A stretch of DNA of 37,558 bases from CAXYVC01 sp964292295 (GTDB taxonomy: Bacteria; Acidobacteriota; Holophagae; Holophagales; Holophagaceae), in NCBI GenBank assembly GCA_964292295.1, contig CAXYVC010000017.1:1-37558 (forward strand), given 5' to 3'. Both the position numbers and the translations under genes were made by a program. The notes under the pieces are model-generated. The model worked only from the letters and a program-made list of their open reading frames with translations. It was not told where the DNA came from and ran no database searches. Below are positions 1 through 6,870 of the stretch, piece after piece; the first letter of the stretch is position 1; each line of letters opens with the position of its first letter.

Positions 1-88
1 CCCGCTTCCGTCGTCGGATGCGTGCATCCTCCTCCGTCAGGGCGCGGGTCGACGGACCGTGATTCGCTTCCGTCCCACCAAAGGAAAC
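1..88. repeat. Direct repeat, left copy (88 bp)
   Basis: This segment recurs at 1424-1511 with 84 of 88 bases identical (differences at offsets 56, 67, 77 and 84). It starts at the window edge and may extend further left. Its last third (about 61-83) resembles a tRNA 3' end, with a T-arm-like stretch, GTCCC and then ACCA. With the right copy it brackets the toxin-antitoxin strip, as attachment-site repeats or flanking repeats of an acquired segment would. Which of these it is cannot be settled from one window. Confidence 0.85.
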
Positions 89-226
89 AGCTTCAGGGCG
101 TGGGGGCGGAAGGCGCGGTAGTCCATCCCAGATGAAGCGTCGGCTGCCCAGGTGGTCCCACAGCGTCACCCGTGTCTTGTCATCGGAACTGACCTCTGCG
201 ATTCCCTTCGTGCCGACGCTGCCCGA
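1..226 (-). pseudogene. Partial open frame running off the window edge
   Basis: The minus strand is open from a TGA at 227-229 to the window edge (75 codons). It reads like protein, with a KTRVTLWDHLGSRRFIWDG stretch followed by an arginine-rich tail. There is no ATG; the first possible start is a GTG at 169-167, without a Shine-Dalgarno sequence. The tail (about THGPSTRALTEEDARIRR, S/A variant nearby) is encoded by the 88-bp repeat and reappears in the same frame in the second copy at 1424-1511. I do not recognise a family. It may be a decayed gene, the front of a gene lying to the left, or a fortuitous frame in a repeat. Confidence 0.3.
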
Positions 227-325
227 TCAAGGACCTGATGCACGAAAAGCGCCCGCATCAGACCGGGCGCTCACTTCGTCTCTAGCTAGCCCCTCACTGT
301 TGCGAAACCTCTCGGCGGCAAACCT

Positions 326-616
326 TTAGCGGTAAGCCTTATCGTGATCAGCGACCACTGACAGCAGCACCAGGGCATCCCCATCCACCAGGGCAATCAC
401 CCTCGCCGCACGGGTCACTCGAAGGGAATAGAGCGGCTTCTTGGTGACGGGATCCATCTTCCCGGTCAGCTTCTCCAGATGCACCCCTTGATGGTTCAGA
501 AGCTCCTGAAAGCTCAACTCCGAGGTGATCCGGAGCATCTTGGACAGCCCTTCGCGGACAGGTCCCGCCTGCGCCAGGGCTTCCCGAACAAAGTTCGGCG
601 GGCAGACAACCCTCAT
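326..616 (-). CDS. Type II toxin, RelE/ParE-like fold
   Basis: The protein has 96 residues, the usual size of RelE/ParE-superfamily toxins. The second half has the family pattern: a lysine-rich helix end, then LYSLRVTRAARVIALVDGDA and a C-terminal strand ending VVADHDKAYR, resembling the core sheet and terminal basic or aromatic residues of these mRNA endonucleases and gyrase poisons. The start codon overlaps the stop of the upstream antitoxin gene by four bases (ATGA), so translation is probably coupled, with antitoxin made first. Target and mechanism cannot be read from sequence. The gene is less GC-rich than its neighbours and sits between 88-bp repeats, which suggests acquisition. The toxin role is inferred from fold-like pattern and context. 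Confidence 0.75.
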   Translation of the reverse strand: MRVVCPPNFVREALAQAGPVREGLSKMLRITSELSFQELLNHQGVHLEKLTGKMDPVTKKPLYSLRVTRAARVIALVDGDALVLLSVVADHDKAYR

Positions 617-876
617 TTGGCGTCCAACTTCTTCAGGAACGCCTTACCTTCCTTGCTATCCGGAGAAACGCTCTTGCCCTCGTGATACTCCCCAAGGGAC
701 TTTTCCACGGATGCCTGAACATCGGAGCGCCATGCCCAAAGCTGGTTCTCGGGAATTGCGACCATGGGCACGAGGCGGAAGGTCCCATCCTCCAAGGGCT
801 CAATATTGACCGGCTGCCCAGGCTTGAAGCTGGGGGGCAGCGTCACGCGACGGCGAGCATCGGGCACGAGCATCAT
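613..876 (-). CDS. Antitoxin, AbrB/MazE-like
   Basis: The protein has 87 residues. The N-terminal half (about 3-45) has the swapped-hairpin AbrB/SpoVT pattern (LVPDARRRVTLPPSF, a PLEDGTFRLVP turn) that binds DNA in MazE-type antitoxins. The charged C-terminal half (about 50-87, ending KAFLKKLDAK) is the likely flexible toxin-wrapping segment. ATG at 876 is preceded by GGAGG at 887-883 with a six-base spacer; a second ATG follows at once, so the start could be 873. The stop overlaps the toxin start (ATGA). Antitoxins of this kind usually repress their own promoter, and a CCCT/AGGG inverted repeat lies inside the likely promoter upstream. Confidence 0.78.
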   Translation of the reverse strand: MMLVPDARRRVTLPPSFKPGQPVNIEPLEDGTFRLVPMVAIPENQLWAWRSDVQASVEKSLGEYHEGKSVSPDSKEGKAFLKKLDAK

Positions 877-895
877 GTATGGCCTCCACAGACAA

Positions 896-923
896 AGGAT
901 ACCCTTTTAGGGAATTGGGGCAA
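896..923 (-). promoter_or_regulatory. Probable promoter/operator of the toxin-antitoxin pair
   Basis: Reading the minus strand there is TTGCCC (923-918), a 16-base spacer and TATCCT (901-896), a plausible sigma-70 promoter about ten bases from the antitoxin ribosome site. The spacer contains CCCT-AAA-AGGG, a short inverted repeat well placed for autorepression. Related CCCTA/TAGGG palindromes occur at 1237-1264 and 1309-1320. Confidence 0.4.
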
Positions 924-1074
924 CCTCATGCGGGTAGCCAATGGCTGATGCGAAATGTGTAGGTCTCGGCGGTTTTCTAACCGATGGCACGAGGGAATTG
1001 TTTGGGGTGTCGTCTGATCATTTTCCTGCCTCAAGGTGCTTACAGCGGGAACCCACCACATGCCGCCCGAGCCA

Positions 1075-1103
1075 TATGGGCACACGCTCGGCGTGTGGCC
1101 ATA
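1075..1103. repeat. Near-perfect inverted repeat, 13-bp arms, 3-nt loop
   Basis: TATGGGCACACGC is followed by TCG and then GCGTGTGGCCATA, which pairs at 12 of 13 positions. It could form a strong hairpin in RNA or single-stranded DNA, or be a protein-binding palindrome. No T-tract follows on either strand, so it is not an ordinary terminator. Confidence 0.6.
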
Positions 1104-1308
1104 CCGCCAGAAGGTCCCGTCCATAATCAACCCACCCCCGCCGTTTTGGGGGATGCGACTTGGAGTCACGAAACCCTGTCCCGGTCCCACAGGGTCAATG
1201 GCGATAACTTATTTTAATTTCATCAATTTGAGACCAATTCCCTGTGGTGAATTTTGTAGGGAATGGGGTAGAAGAGAACCCTGTTCAACGGCTCTTCGAG
1301 AGCATGCG

Positions 1309-1320
1309 TCCCTATAGGGA
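1309..1320. repeat. Perfect 12-bp palindrome TCCCTATAGGGA
   Basis: The palindrome is perfect and lies in the AT-rich strip. Its half-site (TCCCTA/TAGGGA) also forms the arms of the inverted repeat at 1237-1264 (ATTCCCT...AGGGAAT) and resembles the one in the toxin-antitoxin promoter, so it may be an operator for the AbrB-type antitoxin. The assignment is inference. Confidence 0.35.
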
Positions 1321-1423
1321 AAACACCCAGAACCATTTAAAAATCAGGACCTTGCAGGTGCATGAAAACGGAATCCCTCGCGGCGCTGCTCGCGCAGCTT
1401 GCTCGGCCGCACGGCCCGTAGGA

Positions 1424-1511
1424 CCCGCTTCCGTCGTCGGATGCGTGCATCCTCCTCCGTCAGGGCGCGGGTCGACGGGCCGTGATTCGATTCCGTCCCG
1501 CCAAAGAAAAC
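1424..1511. repeat. Direct repeat, right copy (88 bp)
   Basis: This is the second copy of the repeat at 1-88 (84/88 identical). Here it runs straight into the terminator hairpin of tRNA-Phe. Its end (1484-1499) matches 15 of 16 bases of the T-arm and acceptor region of that tRNA but in the opposite orientation, so the two form an inverted repeat around the terminator. Confidence 0.85.
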
Positions 1512-1539
1512 GGCCCCTGCTCGGGGCCGTTTTCTTTGG
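1501..1539 (-). terminator. Intrinsic terminator of tRNA-Phe
   Basis: AAAGAAAACGGCCCC (1503-1517) and GGGGCCGTTTTCTTT (1523-1537) form a perfect 15-bp stem with a five-base loop; CC/GG extends it to 17 bp. On the minus strand it lies directly after the tRNA, and the arm next to the tRNA includes the encoded CCA. The stem is A/T-ended on both sides, so it could act in both directions. Confidence 0.85.
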
Positions 1540-1612
1540 TGCCTGGGGACGGAATCGAACCGCCGACACATGGATTTTCAGTCCATTGCTCTACCAACTG
1601 AGCTACCCAGGC
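1537..1612 (-). tRNA. tRNA-Phe (GAA)
   Basis: The 76-nt minus-strand gene begins GCCTGGGTAGCTCAG and ends with encoded CCA. The seven-pair acceptor stem GCCTGGG/CCCAGGC is perfect. The anticodon stem ATGGA/TCCAT closes the loop CTGAAAA with anticodon GAA, and the T-arm GGTTCGATTCC is canonical. It is read towards the accessory strip, so its 3' end faces the repeats, the usual side for integration next to a tRNA. Confidence 0.97.
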
Positions 1613-1622
1613 GGGAACACCC

Positions 1623-1650
1623 AGGCTAGCAGGAACGGGCGTGAATTCAA
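1623..1650 (-). promoter_or_regulatory. Probable tRNA-Phe promoter
   Basis: On the minus strand TTGAAT (1650-1645), a 16-base spacer and TAGCCT (1628-1623) lie about ten bases before the mature 5' end of the tRNA, a normal distance for a tRNA promoter. Confidence 0.5.
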
Positions 1651-1701
1651 GTGCGGGGTGGCGGGAACTGGGGCATCCTTGAAGGTTCGGAGTGCACCCC
1701 G

Positions 1702-2370
1702 ATGGCCAATCACGCGAAGAGCAAGGAGATCCAGGTCCAGAAGCCGGCGCAGAGCCTGCAGGCCTTCCAGCGGAAGCTGCAGGTTCCGGACGGCCACTCG
1801 AAGGGGCTGAAGGTCCTGCTCATCGCGAGCGGGTCCGCGGCCGTCCTTGCCCTGGGCGCCTTCGGCATCCACGCGTGGCGCGCCTCGGCCATCGAGAAGC
1901 ACGAGGCCGCGCTGGGCAGCCTGCTGCTGGAGGTCCAGGGCGAAGGCCCCGGGGATCCCGCGGCGCAGGAGAAGCGCATGCGCACGCTGCTGCCGCGCCT
2001 GGAGGAGCTGGCCCGGAAGGCGCCCGGCGCCCGCAGGGCGGGAACGGAGCAGCTGCTGGCCACCTGGCGCCTGGAGCTCGACGGCAAGGCCGCCGCGGCC
2101 AGCCAGGGCTCGGATCCCTGGTCGGTGCTGCGCCTGGCCCAGAAGCGCATCGCCCTCGGCCAGGGCCAGGAGGCCGTGGCCGCCCTGGCGCCGCTCCGCG
2201 GCAAGGCCGAGGCCGACCAGGCCTGGGCGGCGCCCTACTGGTCCACCCTCCTGGATGCGCGCCGCCTCACGGGCGAACGCGCCGAGGCCTGGAAGGACTA
2301 CGCGGAATACCGCGCCCGCTTCCGGGACCGCGCGGACCGCGACCTGGAACAGGTGCTCCAGGGCATCTGA
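1702..2370 (+). CDS. Membrane-anchored helical-repeat (TPR-like) protein
   Basis: The product has 222 residues. A short positively charged N-terminus (about 1-35, many K and Q) is followed by one hydrophobic segment (about 36-58, LKVLLIASGSAAVLALGAFG), then an alanine- and leucine-rich helical region to the end with spaced small/aromatic residues as in TPR-like proteins (for example DPWSVLRLAQKRIALGQGQE). The topology, one N-terminal anchor with a helical soluble domain, resembles YfgM/TPR_21-type proteins. I cannot name a function. ATG at 1702 is chosen because GGAG lies upstream and the upstream extension of the frame is low-quality sequence next to the tRNA. The phosphorylase gene follows 44 bases downstream in the same direction. 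Confidence 0.7.
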   Translation: MANHAKSKEIQVQKPAQSLQAFQRKLQVPDGHSKGLKVLLIASGSAAVLALGAFGIHAWRASAIEKHEAALGSLLLEVQGEGPGDPAAQEKRMRTLLPRLEELARKAPGARRAGTEQLLATWRLELDGKAAAASQGSDPWSVLRLAQKRIALGQGQEAVAALAPLRGKAEADQAWAAPYWSTLLDARRLTGERAEAWKDYAEYRARFRDRADRDLEQVLQGI

Positions 2371-2414
2371 TCCCTGGCATTCTTCAGCAACCCAATCCCC
2401 CGCGGGAGGCTTGC

Positions 2415-3716
2415 ATGCGCATGTACGACCTCATCTACACGAAGAAGATGGGCGGCCAGCTCAGTCCTGAACAGATCGCCTTCTGGACGAAGGGCGCGGC
2501 GGACGGAAGTATCCCCGACGAGCAGAGCGCGGCGCTGCTGATGGCCATCTGCTGGCGCGGCATGAGCACGGAGGAGACCCTGGCCCTCACGCTCTCCATG
2601 CGCGACAGCGGCGACCGGGTGGACCTCTCGGCCATCCCCGGCGTCAAGGTGGACAAGCATTCCACGGGCGGCGTGGGCGACAAGACGACCCTGATCCTGG
2701 GGCCCATCGTGGCGGCCTGTGGCTTGCCCTGCGCCATGTTCAGCGGCCGCGGCCTGGGCCACACCGGCGGAACCGTGGACAAGTACGAGTCCGTTCCGGG
2801 GCTGAAGGTCATCCTGGACACGGAGGCCTTCAAGGCGAGCCTGCGCGAGACGGGCTTCGCCAACAGCGCCCAGACGGGCGACATCTGCCCCGCGGACCGC
2901 AAGCTGTACGCCCTGCGGGACGTGACCGCCACGGTGGAGAGCATCCCCCTCATCACCGCCAGCATCATGAGCAAGAAGCTCGCGGGGGGCAGCGACGCCC
3001 TGGTGCTGGACGTGAAGTGCGGCGGGGGCGCCTTCATGAAGACGCGGGAGGACGCCCGCGCCCTGGCCACGAGCATGGTGAACGTGGGCAAGGCCCACGG
3101 CATGCGCATCAAGGCCCTCATCACCCGCATGGAGGAGCCCCTGGGCTGGGCCATCGGGAACGCTCTGGAGGTCATGGAGAGCGTGGAGATCCTGAAGGGG
3201 ATGCACGCCGACTCCGACCTCGCGAAGGAGAGCTTCCGCCTGGCGGCGGAGATGCTGGTGCTGGGCGGCGCGGCGAAGGACCTGCCGGAGGCCGAGGCGA
3301 AGGTGGCCGAGGCCGTGCGCAGCGGCAAGGCCATGGAGACCTGCCGCCGCTGGGTCGCCTTCAACGGCGGCGACGCCGCCAGCCTGGACGACTTCAGCCG
3401 CCTGCCCCAGCCCGGCTGCGCGGTGGAGGTGCGGGCCTCCCGGGCCGGCTGGATCCACGCCATGGACAGCCGCGCCCTGGGCATCCTGGCCATGGAGCTG
3501 GGCGCCGGGCGCCGGAGCAAGGACGACGTGCTCGACCTCGGCGTGGGCATCCGCATCCACCGCAACGTGGGCCAGAAGGTCGAGGCCGGCGAGCCCATCT
3601 TCACGGTGTACGCCAAGGCCGGCGCGGCCGTGAACCCCGCGCCCTTCCTGGCCACCGTGGAACTCCGTCCCGAGCCCGCCACCGCGGGTCCGTGGCTGCT
3701 GGAGACGGTGGAGTAG
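2415..3716 (+). CDS. pdp: Pyrimidine-nucleoside (thymidine) phosphorylase
   Basis: The 433-residue enzyme cleaves thymidine, and in Pdp-type members uridine, with phosphate to give the base and (deoxy)ribose-1-phosphate, in cytosolic pyrimidine salvage. The family fingerprint is clear: the phosphate-binding KHSTGGVGDKTTL, the signature SGRGLGHTGGT followed by a DKYE turn, and the base-binding stretch YALRDVTATVES then SIMSKKLAGG. Length matches bacterial DeoA/Pdp (about 430-440). GGGAGG at 2404-2409 precedes ATG 2415 by five bases; ATG 2421 is an alternative. Whether the enzyme is thymidine-specific or broad cannot be decided from sequence, so the symbol is tentative. Confidence 0.92.
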   Translation: MRMYDLIYTKKMGGQLSPEQIAFWTKGAADGSIPDEQSAALLMAICWRGMSTEETLALTLSMRDSGDRVDLSAIPGVKVDKHSTGGVGDKTTLILGPIVAACGLPCAMFSGRGLGHTGGTVDKYESVPGLKVILDTEAFKASLRETGFANSAQTGDICPADRKLYALRDVTATVESIPLITASIMSKKLAGGSDALVLDVKCGGGAFMKTREDARALATSMVNVGKAHGMRIKALITRMEEPLGWAIGNALEVMESVEILKGMHADSDLAKESFRLAAEMLVLGGAAKDLPEAEAKVAEAVRSGKAMETCRRWVAFNGGDAASLDDFSRLPQPGCAVEVRASRAGWIHAMDSRALGILAMELGAGRRSKDDVLDLGVGIRIHRNVGQKVEAGEPIFTVYAKAGAAVNPAPFLATVELRPEPATAGPWLLETVE

Positions 3717-3728
3717 AGCGGCCGGGCC

Positions 3729-3920
3729 CTACTTCCCGCGGTTGGTGCTCCGCACGCGGGGCGCCACCGCCTGGAGCGGGCGGCTGGAGGGCTTGACCTT
3801 CGGGGCGGGGGACTGGGTCTCCCGCCTCTGTTCGTTCGTGTGCTTGGGGTCCTGCGAGGGCTTCAGGTTGGCCAGGCTCTCGAGCAGGCCGGAGGGAATG
3901 CTGGGTTTGGGGTTTGCCAT
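3729..3920 (-). CDS. Small basic proline-rich protein, unknown
   Basis: A 63-residue open frame starts MANPKPSIPSGLLES and is rich in Pro, Ser, Lys and Arg, with no predicted fold, signal peptide or membrane segment. It begins 21 bases after the stop of homoserine dehydrogenase on the same strand and ends 12 bases from the convergent phosphorylase gene. The ribosome site is weak. Composition and the C-terminal RGK ending recall the 62-residue protein at 10895-11083. It may be a real disordered small protein; a chance frame cannot be excluded. Confidence 0.45.
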   Translation of the reverse strand: MANPKPSIPSGLLESLANLKPSQDPKHTNEQRRETQSPAPKVKPSSRPLQAVAPRVRSTNRGK

Positions 3921-3941
3921 GGCTTCACGGTACCACGCCGC

Positions 3942-5000
3942 TCAGCCCTGGGTTCCCTTTTGCGGCAGGAGGGCCTCGCATACCTCGAGGCTGTCGCGCA
4001 GCAGCGCGGCCGCCGTGCCTTCGGGGCCGCCCCCCAGCCAGCGCAGCTCCGTCTCGCCCTGCAGGTCGGAGTGGAAGCGGATGGCGGCCTCCCGGGGACG
4101 CAGGGTGGCGAAGGGGTGCTCACGCTCCAGGACCGTGGGCTTCACGGACAGCCGATAGCTCCCGCCTTCGGCCTCCGCCACGGCCAGCAGGACCGTCGGG
4201 CGCCCGAGGGCGGCCTGGCGCGCCACCTCGCCCTCGGGAAGCGCGCGCAGGCCCTCCACGGCGATGTGTCCCAGCCCCACGGGCAGCCCGAGCACCGCCC
4301 GGGCGAGGATCAGGAGCTTGGCGGCGGCGTCCCAGCCGTCCACGTCCAGGGAGGGATCCGCCTCCAGCACGCCCGCGGCCCGGGCCTCCTCCAGGCAGGC
4401 CTCGAAGGGCACCCCTGCCGCCATGCGGGCGAGCAGGATCTGGCTGCTGAGGTTGACGATGGCCTCCAGGCGCGTGATGCGGGCGCCCGCGAGGTCCCGC
4501 AGACCCGCGTTCACGGAGGGAAGCCCGCCGCCCACCGCGGCGGAGAAGCGCAGGGCGGGGCCCTTCCCCCGCCAGTCGCTGAGGGCGGCCAGCTCCTCCC
4601 AGGCCACCACCAGGGGGCCCTTGCTGCTGAGCACCGCGGGAATCCCGGCCTGCAGGGCCGCCCGGACGCCCTCGAGGCCCGGCAGGCCGTTCCACAGGTT
4701 CGTGGGCGCCGCTTCCAGCAGCAGGTCGGCCCCATGGTGCTTCAGCAGGCAGGGAGCGGTCTGGCCCCGGACGCCGCCCGGAAGTTCCGCCACGCTGCGG
4801 CCGGAGGCCTTCCAGGCCACCAGGAGGGCCGGGTCCAGGCCCTCCTTTGCATGCACGGCGCCGCCGCTGTCCACCGCGCCGCAAAGGCGCAGCTCCAGCC
4901 CGTGGCGCCCGGCGAGGTGCGCGCGCTGGCGCTCCAGGATGCCCAGGAAGGACCTGCCCACGTGGCCCAGTCCGTTGAGGATGACGCGCCGGGTCTGCAT
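3942..5000 (-). CDS. hom: Homoserine dehydrogenase (short form)
   Basis: The product has 352 residues and reduces aspartate semialdehyde to homoserine with NAD(P)H in threonine/methionine synthesis. The N-terminal Rossmann motif is GLGHVGRSFLG (10-20). The SSKGPL segment places the conserved lysine at about 127, and the signature region EADPSLDVDGWDAAAKLL gives the catalytic lysine at about 228. There is no C-terminal ACT domain and no fused aspartokinase, so this is the short, probably threonine-insensitive type. The start at 5000 is chosen because the dinucleotide-binding motif begins eight residues later; the ribosome site is poor. It is divergent from pyrR, with 72 bases between the starts. 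Confidence 0.9.
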   Translation of the reverse strand: MQTRRVILNGLGHVGRSFLGILERQRAHLAGRHGLELRLCGAVDSGGAVHAKEGLDPALLVAWKASGRSVAELPGGVRGQTAPCLLKHHGADLLLEAAPTNLWNGLPGLEGVRAALQAGIPAVLSSKGPLVVAWEELAALSDWRGKGPALRFSAAVGGGLPSVNAGLRDLAGARITRLEAIVNLSSQILLARMAAGVPFEACLEEARAAGVLEADPSLDVDGWDAAAKLLILARAVLGLPVGLGHIAVEGLRALPEGEVARQAALGRPTVLLAVAEAEGGSYRLSVKPTVLEREHPFATLRPREAAIRFHSDLQGETELRWLGGGPEGTAAALLRDSLEVCEALLPQKGTQG

Positions 5001-5012
5001 GCCCCGATGGTA

Positions 5013-5028
5013 GCGGCCCCGGGGCCGC
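5013..5028. promoter_or_regulatory. 16-bp perfect palindrome between hom and pyrR
   Basis: GCGGCCCCGGGGCCGC lies between the divergent starts. It could be an operator or an RNA stem, but palindromes of pure G/C are not rare in DNA of this composition. A TAGACT -10-like box for pyrR lies at about 5043-5048 without a clear -35. Confidence 0.25.
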
Positions 5029-5072
5029 CCGCCGCGATCGGCTAGACTGGAAGCTGCACACCAGGAGGTCCC

Positions 5073-5618
5073 ATGTCGCCGAGCCAAGCCCCATGCCTGC
5101 TGGACCCCCGGCAGATGGACGCCTACCTCCAGCGGCTCAGCCGCGAGATCGCCGCGGCCTTCGGCCACGAGGAGGGCCTGGTGCTGGTGGGCATCCGCAG
5201 CCGCGGCCTGCCCCTGGCGGAGCGCCTCTCGGCCAAGCTCGGCGAGCTCCTCGGGCGGGACGTTCCCGTGGGGGTGCTGGACATCACCCTCTACCGGGAC
5301 GACCTCACGGAGAAGACCGGGAGCCCCATCGTGCGCCCCACGGAGATCCCCTTCCCCCTGAAGGGCCGGGTGGTGGTGCTGGTGGACGACGTGCTCTTCA
5401 CGGGCCGCACGGTGCGGGCGGGCATGGACGCCCTGCTGGACCACGGGCGCCCCAAGCGCGTGTGGCTGGCGGTGCTGGTGGACCGCGGCGGCCGGGAGCT
5501 TCCCATCCAGGCGGACTTCGTGGGCCTCAAGCTGGAGGTCCCCATGAACCAGCGGGTGAGCGTGTGCGTTCAGGAAGTGGACGGCCAGGACGGCGTGTTC
5601 CTTGAAGGACGGAGTTGA
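5073..5618 (+). CDS. pyrR: Bifunctional PyrR: pyrimidine regulator / uracil phosphoribosyltransferase
   Basis: The product has 181 residues, typical of PyrR. The PRPP-binding loop VVVLVDDVLFTGRTVRA is at about 100-116, and the preceding IRSRGLPLAERL and LDITLYRDDLTEK segments are characteristic of PyrR rather than Upp. PyrR binds pyr mRNA in response to UMP and also makes UMP from uracil and PRPP. It overlaps nothing and is followed after one base by pyrB, so the two form an operon. CAGGAGG precedes the ATG. No clear PyrR-binding antiterminator hairpin is visible in the short leader, so the control mode (attenuation or translational) is uncertain. Confidence 0.95.
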   Translation: MSPSQAPCLLDPRQMDAYLQRLSREIAAAFGHEEGLVLVGIRSRGLPLAERLSAKLGELLGRDVPVGVLDITLYRDDLTEKTGSPIVRPTEIPFPLKGRVVVLVDDVLFTGRTVRAGMDALLDHGRPKRVWLAVLVDRGGRELPIQADFVGLKLEVPMNQRVSVCVQEVDGQDGVFLEGRS

Positions 5619-5619
5619 G

Positions 5620-6576
5620 ATGGGTCAGCGCTACAGGTTCCCCCACCGCCACCTGCTGGGCATCGAGCCCCTCTCGCCGGAGGACATCACCGCGATCCTC
5701 GACCAGGCGAAGGCCTTCGAGGAGGTCTGCGAACGGCCCGACATCAAGATCGTGCCCGCCCTGCGCAAGCGCCTGGTGGTGAACCTCTTCTTCGAGAACA
5801 GCACCCGCACCCGCAACAGCTTCGAGATCGCCGAGAAGCGCCTCAGCGCCGAGGTCATCAACTTCGACGCGGACACCAGCGCCCTCAGCAAGGGCGAGAC
5901 CCTGATCGACACGGCGCTGAACCTCCAGGCCATGCACCCGGACCTGATCGTCATGCGCCACAGCGCCGCCGGCGCCCACGCCCTGCTGTCCCGCCACGTG
6001 AAGGCCGCCGTGGTGAATGCCGGGGACGGCGCCCACGAGCACCCCACCCAGGCCCTGCTGGACGCCTACACCCTGCGCCAGCACTTCGGCCGCCTGGAAG
6101 GCCTGAAGGTGGCCATCGTGGGCGACATCCGCAACAGCCGCGTGGTGCGCTCGAACCTCTGGCTCCTCACCAAGATGGGGGCCCACGTCACCCTGGTGGG
6201 ACCGCCCACCCTGCTCCCCGTGGAGATGAAGGCCACCTGGCCCATGGTGGACTTCACCTACGACTTCGACAGCATCCTCCCCGAGATGGACGCCATCATG
6301 ATGCTGCGCATCCAGTTCGAGCGCGGCACCGGCCAGTTCATCCCCGGCCAGGGCGAGTACGCGCGCTTCTACCAGCTCAACGCCGCGCGCATGAAGCGGG
6401 CCAAGCCCGACGTGGTGGTCATGCACCCCGGCCCCATGAACCGCGGCGTGGAGATCACCTCCGAGGTGGCCGACGGCCCCAACAACGTGATCCTCGCCCA
6501 GGTCACCAACGGCGTGCCCGTGCGCATGGCCGTGCTCTATCTGCTCTGCACGCCCCACGGCGAGAACGTGCCCTGA
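5620..6576 (+). CDS. pyrB: Aspartate carbamoyltransferase, catalytic chain
   Basis: The 318-residue enzyme joins carbamoyl phosphate and aspartate, the first committed step of pyrimidine synthesis. The carbamoyl-phosphate motif STRTRNSFE is at 61-69 and HPTQALLD at 141-148; near the end are the conserved HPGPMNRGVEI and a QVTNGVPVRMA segment. ATG 5620 is used because GGAG lies five bases upstream, one base after the pyrR stop; an in-frame TTG at 5602 would overlap pyrR. No pyrC or pyrI follows: a strong terminator closes the two-gene operon. Confidence 0.96.
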   Translation: MGQRYRFPHRHLLGIEPLSPEDITAILDQAKAFEEVCERPDIKIVPALRKRLVVNLFFENSTRTRNSFEIAEKRLSAEVINFDADTSALSKGETLIDTALNLQAMHPDLIVMRHSAAGAHALLSRHVKAAVVNAGDGAHEHPTQALLDAYTLRQHFGRLEGLKVAIVGDIRNSRVVRSNLWLLTKMGAHVTLVGPPTLLPVEMKATWPMVDFTYDFDSILPEMDAIMMLRIQFERGTGQFIPGQGEYARFYQLNAARMKRAKPDVVVMHPGPMNRGVEITSEVADGPNNVILAQVTNGVPVRMAVLYLLCTPHGENVP

Positions 6577-6596
6577 GCGCCCGTGCGGCGCGCATG

Positions 6597-6627
6597 AGAA
6601 AGGCCCGGGCGCTGCCCGGGCCTTTCT
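6597..6627. terminator. Bidirectional terminator between pyrB and ferredoxin genes
   Basis: AGAAAGGCCCGGGC, a three-base loop and the exact complement form a 14-bp stem between convergent genes. T-rich sequence follows on the plus strand (TTTCTTCT) and the mirrored A-run serves the minus strand. Confidence 0.85.
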
Positions 6628-6646
6628 TCTGTGGAGAACGCGTGGT

Positions 6647-6817
6647 TCAGCCGGCGACGATGGCCTCGGCGGGGCACGCGGCGGCGCAGGCACCGCAGTC
6701 GATGCAGGTGTCGGCGTCGATGACGTAGATGGGGTCGCCCTCCTTGATGGCCTCCACGGGGCACTCGGACACGCAGGTGCCGCAGGCGACGCAGGAATCG
6801 GTGATCTTGTGAGCCAT
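6647..6817 (-). CDS. 2[4Fe-4S] ferredoxin
   Basis: The product has 56 residues with two classic CxxCxxCxxxCP clusters: CVACGTCVSECP (N-terminal) and CIDCGACAAACP (C-terminal), the clostridial-type bacterial ferredoxin layout. It is a soluble low-potential electron carrier; the partner is not shown by neighbours. ATG 6817 has GGAGG five bases upstream (6827-6823). It converges on pyrB across the shared terminator and follows the oxyR coding strand at a distance of 53 bases, so it may have its own promoter. Confidence 0.95.
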   Translation of the reverse strand: MAHKITDSCVACGTCVSECPVEAIKEGDPIYVIDADTCIDCGACAAACPAEAIVAG

Positions 6818-6870
6818 GGGAACCTCCATCTCAGTGGCCGGTCCCAAGCGTAGCAGGGCACCGGGTCCGC

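Larger units (their letters stand above)
924..1423. other. Gene-free accessory stretch, AT-richer, rich in palindromes
   Basis: No convincing gene is visible on either strand. The longer open frames lack ribosome sites and coding character. About 1196-1365 is clearly more AT-rich than the rest of the window, consistent with foreign origin. It holds inverted repeats at 1075-1103, 1173-1195, 1237-1264 and 1309-1320. No transposase, integrase or recognisable insertion-sequence end was found, but a decayed mobile element is possible. Confidence 0.6.

Noticed and set aside
873..1190. Minus-strand open frame upstream of the antitoxin gene
   Set aside because: No ribosome site, no coding character, and it covers the antitoxin promoter and the 1075-1103 hairpin.
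1244..1810. Open frame across tRNA-Phe with a peptide typical of annotated hypothetical proteins
   Set aside because: It is the antisense translation of the tRNA gene, a well-known annotation artefact.
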